Assembly: GCA_021836225.1 (NCBI GenBank)
Contig: JAKBJA010000133.1
Span: forward strand, 186,001-250,000
Direction of reading: 5' to 3'
DNA: 64,000 nucleotides
Origin: Pseudomonadota bacterium
GTDB taxonomy: Bacteria > Pseudomonadota > Gammaproteobacteria > Burkholderiales > Thiobacillaceae
Translations under genes and position numbers: made by a program
Shown here: piece by piece, positions 1 through 8,756 of the stretch
Position numbering within the stretch: the first letter of the stretch is position 1
How the letters are laid out: the number at the start of each line of letters is the position of its first letter
Notes under the pieces: model-generated
Told to the model about the DNA's origin: nothing
What the model saw: the letters and a program-made list of their open reading frames with translations, nothing else
Databases searched by the model: none

Positions 1-1
1 C

Positions 2-718
2 AAGCACGGCCACCTGGAGGGCTGGGTCGACCGCTGCGTGCTGATCGGCGGCAAGGCCGCGCCCGGCTACGCGATGGCCAAGCGCATCATCAAGCTGATC
101 AACAGCGTGGCCAGCGTGGTCAACAGCGACCCCGACGTCGACGGCCGGCTCAAGGTGGCCTTCCTGCCCAATTACCGGGTGAGCAGCATGGAAGTCATCG
201 CCCCGGCCACCGATCTGTCGGAGCAGATTTCCACCGCAGGCAAGGAAGCCTCAGGCACCGGCAACATGAAATTCATGATGAACGGCGCCGTCACCATCGG
301 CACCTACGACGGCGCCAACATCGAAATCCTCGATGCCGTGGGCGACGACAACTTCTTCCTGTTCGGCCTGCGCGCCGACGAAGTCGAGGCGCTGCGCGGC
401 CGCTATCAGCCGTCGGCCTACATGGAGCGCGACCCCGCGTTGCGCCACGTGATCGACCTGCTCATGTCAGGCCATTTCAACCCCTGCGAGCCGGGCATCT
501 TCGATATGATCCTCGGGGCCATGATGAGTCCGAACGATCCCTGGATGGTGCTGGCGGATTTCCGCGGCTATGTCGACGCGCAGGAGCGGGTGGCTCAAGC
601 CTGGCTGGACGAGCCGCGCTGGACGCGCATGAGCATCCTCAACACGGCGTCGAGCGGATTCTTCTCGACCGACCGCACCATGCGGGAGTACAACGACGAC
701 ATCTGGAAATTGACCTAG
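2..718 (+). CDS. glgP: Glycogen phosphorylase, C-terminal part (5' end outside window)
   Basis: Glycogen/starch phosphorylase releases glucose-1-phosphate from alpha-1,4-glucans by phosphorolysis, using pyridoxal phosphate, in the cytoplasm. The frame is open from the first bases, so only the last ~238 residues are present (the family is usually ~800). Visible family signatures are GGKAAPGYAMAKRIIKLIN, the NYRVS block, and the PLP-site block SEQISTAGKEASGTGNMKFM, whose lysine in the GTGNMKF motif is the Schiff-base residue. The C-terminal helix with DRTMREYNDDIW is also typical. It is followed by a convergent gene on the other strand. The family is clear; whether it acts on glycogen or maltodextrin cannot be told from this part. 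Confidence 0.95.
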   Translation, partial: KHGHLEGWVDRCVLIGGKAAPGYAMAKRIIKLINSVASVVNSDPDVDGRLKVAFLPNYRVSSMEVIAPATDLSEQISTAGKEASGTGNMKFMMNGAVTIGTYDGANIEILDAVGDDNFFLFGLRADEVEALRGRYQPSAYMERDPALRHVIDLLMSGHFNPCEPGIFDMILGAMMSPNDPWMVLADFRGYVDAQERVAQAWLDEPRWTRMSILNTASSGFFSTDRTMREYNDDIWKLT

Positions 719-794
719 CCCCGGATCTTTTCCACGGGCGCGGCAATAAAATGGATTCCGGATTCAGTGTGTGAAGCTCACCTTGCGTTTTCCG

Positions 795-1829
795 CTAGGT
801 CAAAAAGCTTGGCATGGAAAACAGATAGGTATGGTAATCATCGGCCTGGAGCAGCGCCTCAAAAATAACGATGGACAGCGGCTTGGCAGGCCCGGTGATT
901 TTTGGGATAGGTTTATGCAAGCCTGGTTCAAGGGCTTTGGCATAACGAAAATAATTTTCAGCCTGAGGGATAAGAAACAAGCTGGCCAGGGCGTCCTTGA
1001 GCAAGAGCGGCAGTAGCGACGGCCGGTTTTTTCTTGCCCAGCGAAAGAGCCGGTGAAGGTTCTTACGAAAGCTTCTCTGGCGAATTTCAGAAGGGACCAG
1101 ATCACCATGCTGCATTAGAAATTTGCCGAAAGTAAGCATCATTGCATGCAACATGCGCGCCTGGTTACGACTGGTTTGCGAACCGTGACGTCGGTAGCAT
1201 GCGAGCACTTCAGGTACTCGAGCTATCGGATATTTGGCTGAAAGGCGTAGCCAGCAATCCCAGTCTTCCAGTGCCAACGTTTCGTCGAAGCCTCCGATTT
1301 CCAGAAAGGCCTCTCTGCGTAATGCCACAGTAGGATTGATGACCGGATTTCCCAGAAACAACGCCTCGTAGGCCTTGTGATCCGGGCCCGGAGAAGGGCG
1401 GTCATGATCGTGCCTGTTGAGCCCCCGACCCGTGTGGTCGATATCTTCCACATCGGCGTAAACCAGCGCCAGTTCCGGATCGCCCCACTCCTGTATGGCT
1501 TGCCACTCGCGCATGACCTTGTCCGGCAACAAGGTGTCATCCGACCCCAACAAATGCACCCACTCCCCCCTACAGGCGGCGATGCATTCATTTGATGTTG
1601 CGCTCACGCCGCGGTTTGGGCGTGAATAAACTTCAATCCGGCGGAATCGTGAGGCGTGCCGATCTAGAAAGGCTTTTGCGCGGGACAGGGTGTCGTCCGT
1701 AGAGCCATCATCGACGAGCACGATCTCAAGCTCGGGGTAGGTTTGCGCACAAACGGAGGCAAGGCAGGCTTCGATGTAATCGGCATGGTTGTATGCGGGG
1801 ATAGCCACGCTCATCAATGGGTAGGTCAT
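795..1829 (-). CDS. Family 2 glycosyltransferase
   Basis: 344 residues, predicted to transfer a sugar from an activated donor to a growing surface polysaccharide or glycolipid. The N-terminus has the GT-A/GT2 fold signature: MSVAIPAYNHADYIEACL, then LEIVLVDDGSTDDT (nucleotide-binding Asp pair) and the second acidic motif HLLGSDDTLLPDKV. A later region, GGFDETLALEDWDCWLRL, corresponds to the acceptor/catalytic ED motif. The C-terminal ~120 residues are basic and not recognised. The start overlaps the stop of the upstream methyltransferase as ATGA, so the two are translationally coupled. Donor and acceptor cannot be told from the sequence. Confidence 0.88.
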   Translation of the reverse strand: MTYPLMSVAIPAYNHADYIEACLASVCAQTYPELEIVLVDDGSTDDTLSRAKAFLDRHASRFRRIEVYSRPNRGVSATSNECIAACRGEWVHLLGSDDTLLPDKVMREWQAIQEWGDPELALVYADVEDIDHTGRGLNRHDHDRPSPGPDHKAYEALFLGNPVINPTVALRREAFLEIGGFDETLALEDWDCWLRLSAKYPIARVPEVLACYRRHGSQTSRNQARMLHAMMLTFGKFLMQHGDLVPSEIRQRSFRKNLHRLFRWARKNRPSLLPLLLKDALASLFLIPQAENYFRYAKALEPGLHKPIPKITGPAKPLSIVIFEALLQADDYHTYLFSMPSFLT

Positions 1830-2461
1830 TTGCTGGCGAGGACGAAGTACTGAACTGCAAGAAACTCTTCAAGCAAATGGTGTGGATACCACCATTTGAG
1901 ATATTTGCCTTTGATATTCGGCCTTACTTTCTGCACTTTCCATCCGGTGTCGGCGAGTATTTTCAATAAACTCGAGCGCGTAAAAAAATGAAGATGCGTA
2001 CGATCCATGATTCCGGCATCTTGATATTCAAAACGCCCCGAGAATAACAAGGGGAAAACAACGCTTTTATGACGCACATTGGGAACACTGATCAGCAGAT
2101 TGACCTCGGCTCCCGTGCTTGAATGCAAATCACGCAGAGCCTGCCAAGGATCCGCAAGATGTTCCAGTAAATCAGCCATGACGATCAAGTCATAGGAACG
2201 CCAAGGGATTGTTCCAGATACAGCTTCAATGGCGCCCTCCCATACTTTGCGCAATCCATCTGCGGCGACACGCGCAGCGTGTGGGTTCAATTCGATCCCG
2301 TCGCATTCCTTGACGGTACGACTGGAAATCAGCTCTCTGCCCAACAAGCCGGAAGCGCACCCCACATCTATTGCCGAAGAATACCGAGCGTCACCGAGGA
2401 AATGCAAAAGTTCTCGACGGTCGGCGTTGAAGTATGGGGAAAGTGAATTTTGATCAACCAT
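1826..2461 (-). CDS. Class I SAM-dependent methyltransferase
   Basis: About 211 residues from the ATG at 2461 (MVDQNSLSPYF); an in-frame ATG at 2551 would add 30 residues with no family similarity, and neither has a strong Shine-Dalgarno. Motif I of Rossmann-like methyltransferases is visible as AIDVGCASGLLGREL, followed by an acidic ribose-binding position (CDGIELNP), and YDLIVMADLLEHLADPW as motif II. This looks like the small methyltransferases found with glycosyltransferases in cell-surface glycan clusters. It is coupled to the GT2 gene by a 4-bp overlap, so both probably act on the same product. The substrate is unknown. Confidence 0.82.
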   Translation of the reverse strand: MVDQNSLSPYFNADRRELLHFLGDARYSSAIDVGCASGLLGRELISSRTVKECDGIELNPHAARVAADGLRKVWEGAIEAVSGTIPWRSYDLIVMADLLEHLADPWQALRDLHSSTGAEVNLLISVPNVRHKSVVFPLLFSGRFEYQDAGIMDRTHLHFFTRSSLLKILADTGWKVQKVRPNIKGKYLKWWYPHHLLEEFLAVQYFVLASK

Positions 2462-2653
2462 CGAATGGATTTTAATCCGTAACCCTGAGGTGATGGGGGT
2501 GATTTTCAGATCGGCAATGACGGCACCAAGCCCGAACGGCAGCAACAACACATGGAGCAGACCTTTGGCGGCAAAGGTCCCAGGCTGCGGCTTTCGTCAC
2601 TGAATCAGAATGGGATGGAACAGGGGGCTTAAAATAGCCTTCCAGATGGCCAT

Positions 2654-2680
2654 AAAAAAGGCCGGGACATCCCGGCCTCT
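2654..2680 (-). terminator. Rho-independent terminator of panD
   Basis: Read on the minus strand: a GC-rich stem AGGCCGGGA / TCCCGGCCT with a very short loop, followed by six T residues. It lies 20 bp beyond the panD stop codon. Confidence 0.85.
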
Positions 2681-2700
2681 TTCGTCGGGTCAACGCAGCA

Positions 2701-3081
2701 TCAGGCCGCCTGTACCGGAATTGCCTGGCGCGTGTCCATGATGCGGTTGTCCGCGTCCACGTACACCAGCTCCGGCGCGTAGCGCGTCAGCTCCAGTTCG
2801 TTGTAGACCGCATAGGTGGCGATGATGACGAGGTCGCCCGGATTCGCCTTGTGCGCGGCGGCGCCGTTCACCGAAATGATCCCGGAATCCCGCGCGGCAC
2901 GGATGGCATACGTCGTGAAACGCTCGCCATTCGTGATGTTGTAGATCTGGATCTGCTCGTACTCGTGGATGTTGGCCGCGTCCAGCAGGGTTTCATCGAT
3001 CGCGCAGGAGCCTTCGTAATGCAGCTCGGAATGCGTGACGGTCGCCCGGTGCAGCTTGGACTTGAGCATCGTTCTTTGCAT
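2701..3081 (-). CDS. panD: Aspartate 1-decarboxylase proenzyme
   Basis: 126 residues, the normal length. It decarboxylates L-aspartate to beta-alanine for pantothenate (CoA) synthesis. The self-processing site Gly24-Ser25 is in YEGSCAID; cleavage there creates the N-terminal pyruvoyl group on the alpha chain. Lys9 (LKSKLHRA), the conserved Tyr in GERFTTYAI and the [15 protein letters not shown] block are all present. It is transcribed in the same direction as panC but separated by 77 bp holding its own promoter, and it ends at a strong terminator, so it can be a single transcription unit. Sister enzymes panC and panB are next upstream. Confidence 0.97.
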   Translation of the reverse strand: MQRTMLKSKLHRATVTHSELHYEGSCAIDETLLDAANIHEYEQIQIYNITNGERFTTYAIRAARDSGIISVNGAAAHKANPGDLVIIATYAVYNELELTRYAPELVYVDADNRIMDTRQAIPVQAA

Positions 3082-3115
3082 GACGGTGCCCTCAACAATA
3101 TAAGAAAGGGCTCAT

Positions 3116-3144
3116 ATTATAACCGCTGACCCTTCATGACCCAA
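3116..3144 (-). promoter_or_regulatory. Sigma-70 type promoter of panD
   Basis: Minus strand: TTGGGT (3144-3139), 17-bp spacer, perfect TATAAT (3121-3116). It lies between the panC stop and the panD start, giving a leader of about 28 nt. Confidence 0.7.
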
Positions 3145-3158
3145 GGCAAAGTTTTTCC

Positions 3159-4004
3159 TCAGGCGGATGTTCCCAGATCGAAATCAAGGTTGTCTATCAG
3201 GCGCGTGCTGCCCAGCCAGGCCGCGCCGAGCACCACCAGATGGCGGCTGTCGGGTGTCGGCGCTGCGAGCGTGGCGGCGTCGCGCAATTCGACATAGTCG
3301 ACGCGCCAGCCCGCCATTTTCAGGTGGCGGCAGGCGGCGGCGCACAGTGTCCCGAAATCCCGTTCGCCTGCCTGGGCGGCCGCCACGATGGCGGCGAGTT
3401 CGCGCTGCAACTGCGGTGCCTGCATGCGCTCGGTTTCCGACAGATAACCATTCCTCGAACTCATCGCCAGCCCGTCGGCCTCGCGCAGGGTGTCGACGCC
3501 GACGATGCCGATCGACAGGTTGAACTGCCGTACCAGGTCGCGGATCACATGCAGCTGCTGAAAATCCTTTTTGCCGAATACGGCCACGCGCGGCTGCACC
3601 AGGTTGAAGAGTTTCAGCACCACGGTGGCGACACCGCTGAAATGGCCGGGGCGGAACGCACCGCACAGGTCGTTTGCCAGGCTGGCGGGCACCTGCACGG
3701 TGAAGGTCTGCGGCACCGGATACATCTCGGCGACGTCCGGTGCGAACACGAGGTCGCAGCCAGCGGTGGCGAGCTTCTCGCAGTCGGCGGCAAGGGTGCG
3801 CGGATAACGTTCGAAATCCTCGCCCGCGCCGAACTGCAGCGGATTGACGAAGATGCTCGAGACGACGGGGCGGCCGCGCTGCTTCGCCAGTTCGACCAGC
3901 GACACATGGCCGGCGTGAAGGTTGCCCATGGTCGGCACCAAAGCAGTGCCGGTCTGCCCAGCGAGCGCGGCGCGCAGTTCGGCTACGGTATGGACGACTT
4001 GCAT
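3159..4004 (-). CDS. panC: Pantothenate synthetase
   Basis: 281 residues. It condenses pantoate and beta-alanine with ATP to pantothenate through a pantoyl-adenylate. The nucleotidyltransferase HIGH-like motif PTMGNLHAGH is at the N-terminus, GKKDFQQLHVI in the middle and the KMSKS-like MSSRNGYL after it. The ATG at 4004 (MQVVHTVAELRAAL) was chosen because it gives the family length and lies 5 bp after the panB stop; the open frame continues upstream only as an out-of-frame shadow of panB. It forms an operon with panB, the dNK gene and folK. Confidence 0.97.
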   Translation of the reverse strand: MQVVHTVAELRAALAGQTGTALVPTMGNLHAGHVSLVELAKQRGRPVVSSIFVNPLQFGAGEDFERYPRTLAADCEKLATAGCDLVFAPDVAEMYPVPQTFTVQVPASLANDLCGAFRPGHFSGVATVVLKLFNLVQPRVAVFGKKDFQQLHVIRDLVRQFNLSIGIVGVDTLREADGLAMSSRNGYLSETERMQAPQLQRELAAIVAAAQAGERDFGTLCAAACRHLKMAGWRVDYVELRDAATLAAPTPDSRHLVVLGAAWLGSTRLIDNLDFDLGTSA

Positions 4005-4009
4005 CAGAA

Positions 4010-4798
4010 TCAGAACGCGTGTTCGGCAGCGGGAAAGGCGCCGTCCTTCACGGCGGCGACGTAGGCGCGTGCGGCGGCCTCGATACCGTTGCTGCCTTCG
4101 AGAAAGTTCTTCGAGAATTTCGGTGCGCGCGGGTACAGGCCCAGCATGTCGTACAGCACCAGCACCTGGCCGGAACAGTCGGCGCCGGCACCGATGCCGA
4201 TGGTCGGAATCGTCAGCGCCTCGGTGACGGCCCGCCCCAGCGCGGCGGGCACCATTTCCAGCACGATCAGGCCGGCGCCGGCTGCTTCCAGCGCGCGCGC
4301 GTCGGCGATCAGCTGCACAGCGGCCGCTTCCTCGCGCCCCTGCACCCTGTAGCCGCCGAGCTGGTTGACCGACTGCGGCAAGAGGCCGACGTGCGCGCAC
4401 ACCGGGATGCCGCGCTGCGTCAGAAAGGCGACGGTGTCGACCATCACCGCGCCGCCTTCCAGCTTGACCATGTGCGCGCCCGCCGCCATCAGCCGCGCGG
4501 CGGCGGCAAACGCGCGCTCGGGCGAGGGCTGGTAGCTGCCGAAGGGCAGGTCGGCGACGATGAAGGCGCGTTCGGTGCCGGCGGCGACGCAGCGCGTGTG
4601 ATACGTCATCTCGGCGAGCTTTACCGGCAGGGTCGAGGCGTGGCCCTGCACCACCATGCCGAGCGAATCGCCAACCAGCAGCACGTCGATGCCCGCGGCA
4701 TCGAGCACGCGCGCAAAGCTGGCGTCATAGCAGGTGAGCACGGCGATTTTCTCGCCGTGTTCGCGCATCGTCCTGAGGTTGGACAGGGTGACTGCCAT
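4010..4798 (-). CDS. panB: 3-methyl-2-oxobutanoate hydroxymethyltransferase
   Basis: 262 residues, the family length. It transfers a hydroxymethyl group from 5,10-methylene-tetrahydrofolate to 2-oxoisovalerate to make ketopantoate, the first committed step of pantothenate synthesis. Visible family blocks: ITLSNL-like N-terminus, [14 protein letters not shown] (Mg-binding Asp), [20 protein letters not shown], and [23 protein letters not shown]. The 2-bp gap to the upstream kinase and 5-bp gap to panC mark one operon. Its substrate 2-oxoisovalerate is also an intermediate of the ilv pathway encoded near the other end of the window. Confidence 0.97.
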   Translation of the reverse strand: MAVTLSNLRTMREHGEKIAVLTCYDASFARVLDAAGIDVLLVGDSLGMVVQGHASTLPVKLAEMTYHTRCVAAGTERAFIVADLPFGSYQPSPERAFAAAARLMAAGAHMVKLEGGAVMVDTVAFLTQRGIPVCAHVGLLPQSVNQLGGYRVQGREEAAAVQLIADARALEAAGAGLIVLEMVPAALGRAVTEALTIPTIGIGAGADCSGQVLVLYDMLGLYPRAPKFSKNFLEGSNGIEAAARAYVAAVKDGAFPAAEHAF

Positions 4799-4800
4799 GC

Positions 4801-5442
4801 CTACGCGGCCCGGCTGAAGAACTCGCGCGGGCCGCGCATCTTGTCCATGCGTTCCAGCAGCAGTTCGAAGTCGGCTTCACTCTCCGCAAAGTTGAGGTTG
4901 CCGGTGTTGACGATGAGCAGGGGCGCGGCCTCGTAGCGGTGGAAAAACTCGCTGTAGCTGTTGGCCAGGCGCTGCAGGTAGCCCGCATCCATGCCGCGCT
5001 CGAAGTCCACGCCGCGGCGCCTGACGCGTTCCTGCAGCGCATCGACCGGCGCCTGCAGGTAGATCACCAGGTCGGGTGTCGGCGCCTGCGGCGCGAGGTC
5101 GGCGTACACCTTCTGGTACAGCTCGAACTCGTCGTCGTCGAGGTTCAGCCGCGCAAACAGCATGTCCTTGTCGATCAGGAAGTCCGACACGGTGCCGGCG
5201 CGGAACAGGTCGCCCTGCGTCAGTTCGCGCAGCTGGCGCGAGCGGTCGAACAGGAAATGCAGCTGCGTCGGCAGCGCATAGCGCCTGGGTTCCTGATAGA
5301 AGCGCGGCAGGAAGGGGTTGTCGCTGGCGTTTTCCAGCAGCGTGTCGGCATCCATGCGCTCGGCCAGCTTGTAGGTCAGGCTGGTCTTGCCGGCGCCGAT
5401 CGGACCTTCGACTACGATGTAACGGTAACGGGAGAGACTCAT
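4801..5442 (-). CDS. Deoxynucleoside kinase (deoxyadenosine/deoxyguanosine kinase family)
   Basis: 213 residues. It is predicted to phosphorylate deoxynucleosides with ATP for salvage. The P-loop [13 protein letters not shown] is at residues ~9-21, the substrate-site DRS motif is in [12 protein letters not shown], and the arginine-rich lid is [12 protein letters not shown]. This is the dNK/thymidine kinase 2-like family that in many beta- and gammaproteobacteria sits between folK and panB. The start overlaps the folK stop by 4 bp (ATGA). Substrate preference (dA, dG or dC) cannot be read from the sequence. Older annotations sometimes call such proteins simply 'deoxynucleoside kinase'. Confidence 0.88.
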   Translation of the reverse strand: MSLSRYRYIVVEGPIGAGKTSLTYKLAERMDADTLLENASDNPFLPRFYQEPRRYALPTQLHFLFDRSRQLRELTQGDLFRAGTVSDFLIDKDMLFARLNLDDDEFELYQKVYADLAPQAPTPDLVIYLQAPVDALQERVRRRGVDFERGMDAGYLQRLANSYSEFFHRYEAAPLLIVNTGNLNFAESEADFELLLERMDKMRGPREFFSRAA

Positions 5443-5945
5443 GCGTTGACGGCAGCGGCGGGAGGGGGAAGGTGAATCACATTTTGGCCGGCGCAGCCCG
5501 CGAGCCAGTCAGCCGCACGCCCGTGGCCGGGGATCACGGCATCGGGAGCGATTTCCAGCAGCGGCAACAGCACGAAGCCGCGCGCGTGCATGCGCGGATG
5601 CGGCAGCGTGAGGCCGTCTTCGTGGAAATGCGCGCTGCCGTAGAGCAGCAGGTCGAGGTCGAGCGTGCGCGGTGCGTTGCGAAAGCTGCGCTCGCGGCCG
5701 TGGCGGTGTTCGATGTCCAGCAGCGCAGCAAGCAGCGCGCGCGGCGCGAGGGTGGTTTCCACCTGCGCCACCGCGTTGATGAAATCGGGCTGGTCGACAT
5801 AGCCGACCGGCGCCGAGGCGTACAGGCTGGAGCGGGCGACGAGCCGCGTGCCCGGCAGGCGGTCGAGTTCGGCCAGCGCATATTCCACCTGCGCCGCCGG
5901 ATCGTTGAGGTTGGCGCCGAGGCCGATGGTGGCGATGACGTTCAT
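5439..5945 (-). CDS. folK: 2-amino-4-hydroxy-6-hydroxymethyldihydropteridine pyrophosphokinase
   Basis: 168 residues. It transfers pyrophosphate from ATP to hydroxymethyl-dihydropterin in folate synthesis. Typical blocks are IGLGANLNDP at the N-terminus, SSLYASAPVGYVDQPDFINAV, ERSFRNAPRTLDLDLLLYG (Mg-binding Asp pair) and LPHPRMHARGFVLLPLLEI. The ATG at 5945 overlaps the pcnB stop (ATGA), and its own stop overlaps the start of the kinase gene. Its folate product chain feeds PanB, ThyA and FolA encoded elsewhere in the window. Confidence 0.96.
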   Translation of the reverse strand: MNVIATIGLGANLNDPAAQVEYALAELDRLPGTRLVARSSLYASAPVGYVDQPDFINAVAQVETTLAPRALLAALLDIEHRHGRERSFRNAPRTLDLDLLLYGSAHFHEDGLTLPHPRMHARGFVLLPLLEIAPDAVIPGHGRAADWLAGCAGQNVIHLPPPAAAVNA

Positions 5946-7297
5946 GCGGGCTGGGTCTCGCCGGCGGTTTCGCCCGGTTTCTTGCGCTTGCGCTTGCGGC
6001 GCGGCCTGGGTGCATTGTCGGCCAGCAGCATGGCAGCACGCTCGTCGTCGCCGACTTCCTGGAAGCGCGTCCACCATTCGCCGAGTTCGGCGTCGACTTC
6101 GCCGGATTCGGCGCGCAGCAGCAGGAAATCGTAGGCGGCGCGGAAGCGCGGATGTTCCAGCAGGCGATACGGGCGCTGTCCGCCGCGCTGCTCGAAGCGC
6201 GGCTGCAGCGCCCAGATTTCCTTCATCATGCCGTCGTAGCGGCGCGGAATGGCAAGCTGGCTGCGCTGTGCATCGAGCACCTCGTCCATCGCCAGGAACA
6301 AGGCGGGCTGCGGCTTCTCCCCCGCGGCTTCGAGCGCATGCCAGCGCTGCAGTACCTGCGGCCACAGCAGCGTGCCGAACAGGAAGGCCGGCGAGGCCGG
6401 CTTGTCCTGCGCGATGCGTGCATCGGTGGTTTTCAGCGCGGCATTGATGAAACGCTCGCCGGTGGAATCGTCCAGGATCGTGTCCAGCAGCGGCAGCATG
6501 CCGTGGTGCAGACCTTCGGCGCGCAACTGGTGGACGCCGCGCAGGGCGTGGCCGGACAGCAGCAGCTTGAGCGCCTCGTCGAAAATGCGCGCGCGCGGGA
6601 TGTTGGCGAGCAGCGGCGCCAGCGCCGCCACCGGCTTGCGCGTATCGGGGTCGATGTGGAAGTCGAGCTTGGCGGCAAAGCGCGCAGCACGCAGCATGCG
6701 CACCGGGTCTTCGCGGTAGCGCGTGTCGGGGTCGCCGATCATGCGCAGCACGCGCTTCCTGCAGTCGGCGACGCCGCCGAAGTAGTCGTGCACTTCTTCG
6801 CGCGCGGGGTCGTAATACAGCGCGTTGATGGTGAAGTCGCGGCGCGCGGCGTCGTCCGCCATGCTGCCGAACACGTTGTCGGACAGCAGGCGGCCGTGTT
6901 CGTCGGTCGGCCGTTCGTCCTCCTCCTCGGTTTCCTTCTGGCCGTTGGAACGGAAGGTGGTGACCTCGATGGTCTCGCGGCCGCACATCACGTGCACGAT
7001 CTGGAAACGCCGCCCGATGATGCGCGAACGGCGGAACAGCCGCCGCACCTCTTCCGGCGTGGCGTCGGTGGCGACGTCGAAATCCTTGGGGGTCTTGTCC
7101 AGCAGCAGGTCGCGCACCGCGCCGCCGACGAGGTAGCCCTTGTAGCCCGCTTGAGCCAGGGTTTCGCAGACCTTGAGCGCACAGTCGTCGAGCTGGTCGC
7201 GGCGGATGCCGTGCGCGGCCAGCGGCAGGATTTGCGCCTGGGTGCCGGCGGGGCGTGGCTTGCGGCCGAATACTTTGTTGATGATGCGACGAATCAT
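5942..7297 (-). CDS. pcnB: Poly(A) polymerase I
   Basis: 451 residues. It adds 3' poly(A) tails to RNA to promote decay. The nucleotidyltransferase core GGAVRDLLLDKTPKDFDVATD carries the two catalytic Asp residues; the RRDFTINALYYD block and the RNA-binding GDPDTRYREDPVRMLRAARF block follow. The PcnB rather than CCA-enzyme assignment rests on the N-terminal extension, the length, and the basic C-terminal tail RPRRKRKRKKPGE that is typical of PcnB. It is the first gene of the pcnB-folK-dNK-panB-panC operon. A CCA-adding enzyme is the main alternative. Confidence 0.92.
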   Translation of the reverse strand: MIRRIINKVFGRKPRPAGTQAQILPLAAHGIRRDQLDDCALKVCETLAQAGYKGYLVGGAVRDLLLDKTPKDFDVATDATPEEVRRLFRRSRIIGRRFQIVHVMCGRETIEVTTFRSNGQKETEEEDERPTDEHGRLLSDNVFGSMADDAARRDFTINALYYDPAREEVHDYFGGVADCRKRVLRMIGDPDTRYREDPVRMLRAARFAAKLDFHIDPDTRKPVAALAPLLANIPRARIFDEALKLLLSGHALRGVHQLRAEGLHHGMLPLLDTILDDSTGERFINAALKTTDARIAQDKPASPAFLFGTLLWPQVLQRWHALEAAGEKPQPALFLAMDEVLDAQRSQLAIPRRYDGMMKEIWALQPRFEQRGGQRPYRLLEHPRFRAAYDFLLLRAESGEVDAELGEWWTRFQEVGDDERAAMLLADNAPRPRRKRKRKKPGETAGETQPA

Positions 7298-7336
7298 GAG
7301 GTGCGCGAGGGCGGTGGAATGCTGACCAAAAAGCGA

Positions 7337-8071
7337 TTATACAGGCTGGACCCGGTCGCTCTTCTGCCACAGCGCCGCCGTGCCGGGGCCGTACAGTGCT
7401 TCGAGCGACGCCGGGGTGAGCAGGTCGGCCGGCGTGCCCAGCCGCCAGCGGCCGTCGCCATACAGGAACAGCAGGCGGTCGCAGTGGCAGGCGGCCCAGT
7501 TGGGGTCGTGCAGGGTCAGCACCACGCTGCGGCCGGCATCGGCCTCGCCGCGCGCCCAGGACAGCAGCCGCGCCTGGTGCGCCGGGTCGAGGTGGGTCAG
7601 CGGCTCGTCGAGCAGGGCGACGCGCGGCTGCTGCGCAGCCAGCTGCGCCAGCCGCGCGCGCTGGCGCTCGCCGCCGGAAAGGGTGTCGAGCGGGCGGCTG
7701 GCGAGATCGGTCAGTTCCCAGGTGGCAAGTTGCGGCGCCAGATCGGGCACCGGCATGCCGAACGGGAAATGCCCCAATGCAACGAAGTCGGCCACGCTGC
7801 CGAAGAAGCCGCCTTCGTCGCCCTGCGGCAGCAGGCCGATGTGCTGCGCGCGGGTGAGCGGCGGCAGGTCGGCCACCGGCTGGCCATCGAGTGTGACCTG
7901 TCCGCGCGCGGGAGCGGCGAGGCCGGCTAGCACCGTCAGCAGCGTCGACTTGCCGGCGCCGTTGGCGCCGAGGATGCCGAGTACTTCGCCGGGTTCGAGC
8001 GCGAGGTCGAGGGAGTCGACCAGCGTGCGGGTGCCGGCGTGGAGGGAGAGTTGCTGCGTGATCAAGTACAT
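7337..8071 (-). CDS. ABC transporter ATP-binding protein (BtuD/FecE type)
   Basis: 244 residues from the ATG at 8071 (MYLITQQLSLHAG). It is the ATPase that would power a BtuC/FecCD-type permease importing cobalamin, haem or a ferric siderophore. Walker A GANGAGKSTLL, Q-loop LLPQGDE, ABC signature LSGGERQRARLAQ, Walker B VALLDEPLTHLD and the switch His in LTLHD are all present, so it should be active. Its partner permease (9522-10370) is on the same strand but 1.45 kb upstream, with foreign-looking genes in between. No substrate-binding protein gene is in the window, so the substrate is open. Confidence 0.85.
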   Translation of the reverse strand: MYLITQQLSLHAGTRTLVDSLDLALEPGEVLGILGANGAGKSTLLTVLAGLAAPARGQVTLDGQPVADLPPLTRAQHIGLLPQGDEGGFFGSVADFVALGHFPFGMPVPDLAPQLATWELTDLASRPLDTLSGGERQRARLAQLAAQQPRVALLDEPLTHLDPAHQARLLSWARGEADAGRSVVLTLHDPNWAACHCDRLLFLYGDGRWRLGTPADLLTPASLEALYGPGTAALWQKSDRVQPV

Positions 8072-8186
8072 TGCCAATTTGGCATTGAGCGCCGGCCTTT
8101 GGGGCAATCGACCCATAGGGTGAAAAGCCAAGAGGGATCCGGAAAGCGTAGTTTGCGGAGTGGCCCGTTGATTGAAATATAAGAAT

Positions 8187-8573
8187 TTACAACTGGCAAA
8201 GGAGGACCCCGCAGCCGGCAGCAATCAGTAAGAAAATAAAGGTGAACAAGTACAACAAAACGCTGAGTAGACCCACGTCAGGCGCAGCCTGTAGACCGAG
8301 TGCGTCTCTGATTGCAAATGTCTCCCTTTTTAGGACGCGCATTAGAATCCCGCCGTACACAAAGAAACCTGCAAAGCACAAACTCATAGCAAAAGGGAGT
8401 GCTAATGCATATTTGATAATGGCATTGCTGTTGTGCTGTGCGAGGGCGTAAGAGACGATTGCGCCCGTTACGGCATAAAAAAAGACATTGAACTTGACTG
8501 TAAGGTCCATGTAGAACTTATACAAATCAATGTTCTGCTGATACTGCCGCCATAGTAGTTCTTGTGGGTTCAC
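8187..8573 (-). CDS. Small integral membrane protein, unknown function
   Basis: 128 residues. Four hydrophobic stretches are visible: roughly 28-48 (FFYAVTGAIVSYAL), 58-75 (ALALPFAMSLCFAGFFVYGG), and two near the C-terminus (LLSVLLYLFTFIFLLIAAG). The N-terminus MNPQELLWRQYQQNIDLYKFY is polar. The region is clearly more A+T-rich than its neighbours, suggesting recent arrival. It lies between the decayed permease fragment and the ABC ATPase gene, where an intact btuCD operon would have nothing, so it is probably part of the inserted segment. I do not recognise the family. Confidence 0.65.
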   Translation of the reverse strand: MNPQELLWRQYQQNIDLYKFYMDLTVKFNVFFYAVTGAIVSYALAQHNSNAIIKYALALPFAMSLCFAGFFVYGGILMRVLKRETFAIRDALGLQAAPDVGLLSVLLYLFTFIFLLIAAGCGVLLCQL

Positions 8574-8643
8574 GAGCGTTTCCTCGATTCAAACGTTAAT
8601 CAGCCGGCCATTCTGCGGCAGAACCAGGCCGCATTCGTCAATA

Positions 8644-8743
8644 TCAAGGCCTGCGCAGCAACCAAAGCATCATCGGCACCCCGAGAAGGGCGGTGAGCAC
8701 GCCCACCGGCAGTTCGCGCGGCTCGGTCACGGTGCGCGCCAGC
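8644..8743 (-). pseudogene. Fragment of a second BtuC-type permease gene (3' end only)
   Basis: The minus strand encodes the last ~32 residues of a FecCD permease, including the stop: LARTVTEPRELPVGVLT then LLGVPMMLWLLRRP. This matches the C-terminus of the intact permease gene at 9522. By hand alignment 8648-8743 and 9526-9621 agree at about 87 of 96 positions and lie in the same orientation. The rest of the gene is absent; the toxin-antitoxin pair begins directly upstream. It marks a recombination boundary. Confidence 0.85.
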
Positions 8744-8756
8744 ACGGTGCGACACA

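Noticed and set aside
5439..7370. 643-codon frame on the minus strand in a second reading frame through pcnB and folK
   Set aside because: The folK frame is real only from 5945; the upstream part is an Arg/Pro-rich shadow of pcnB.
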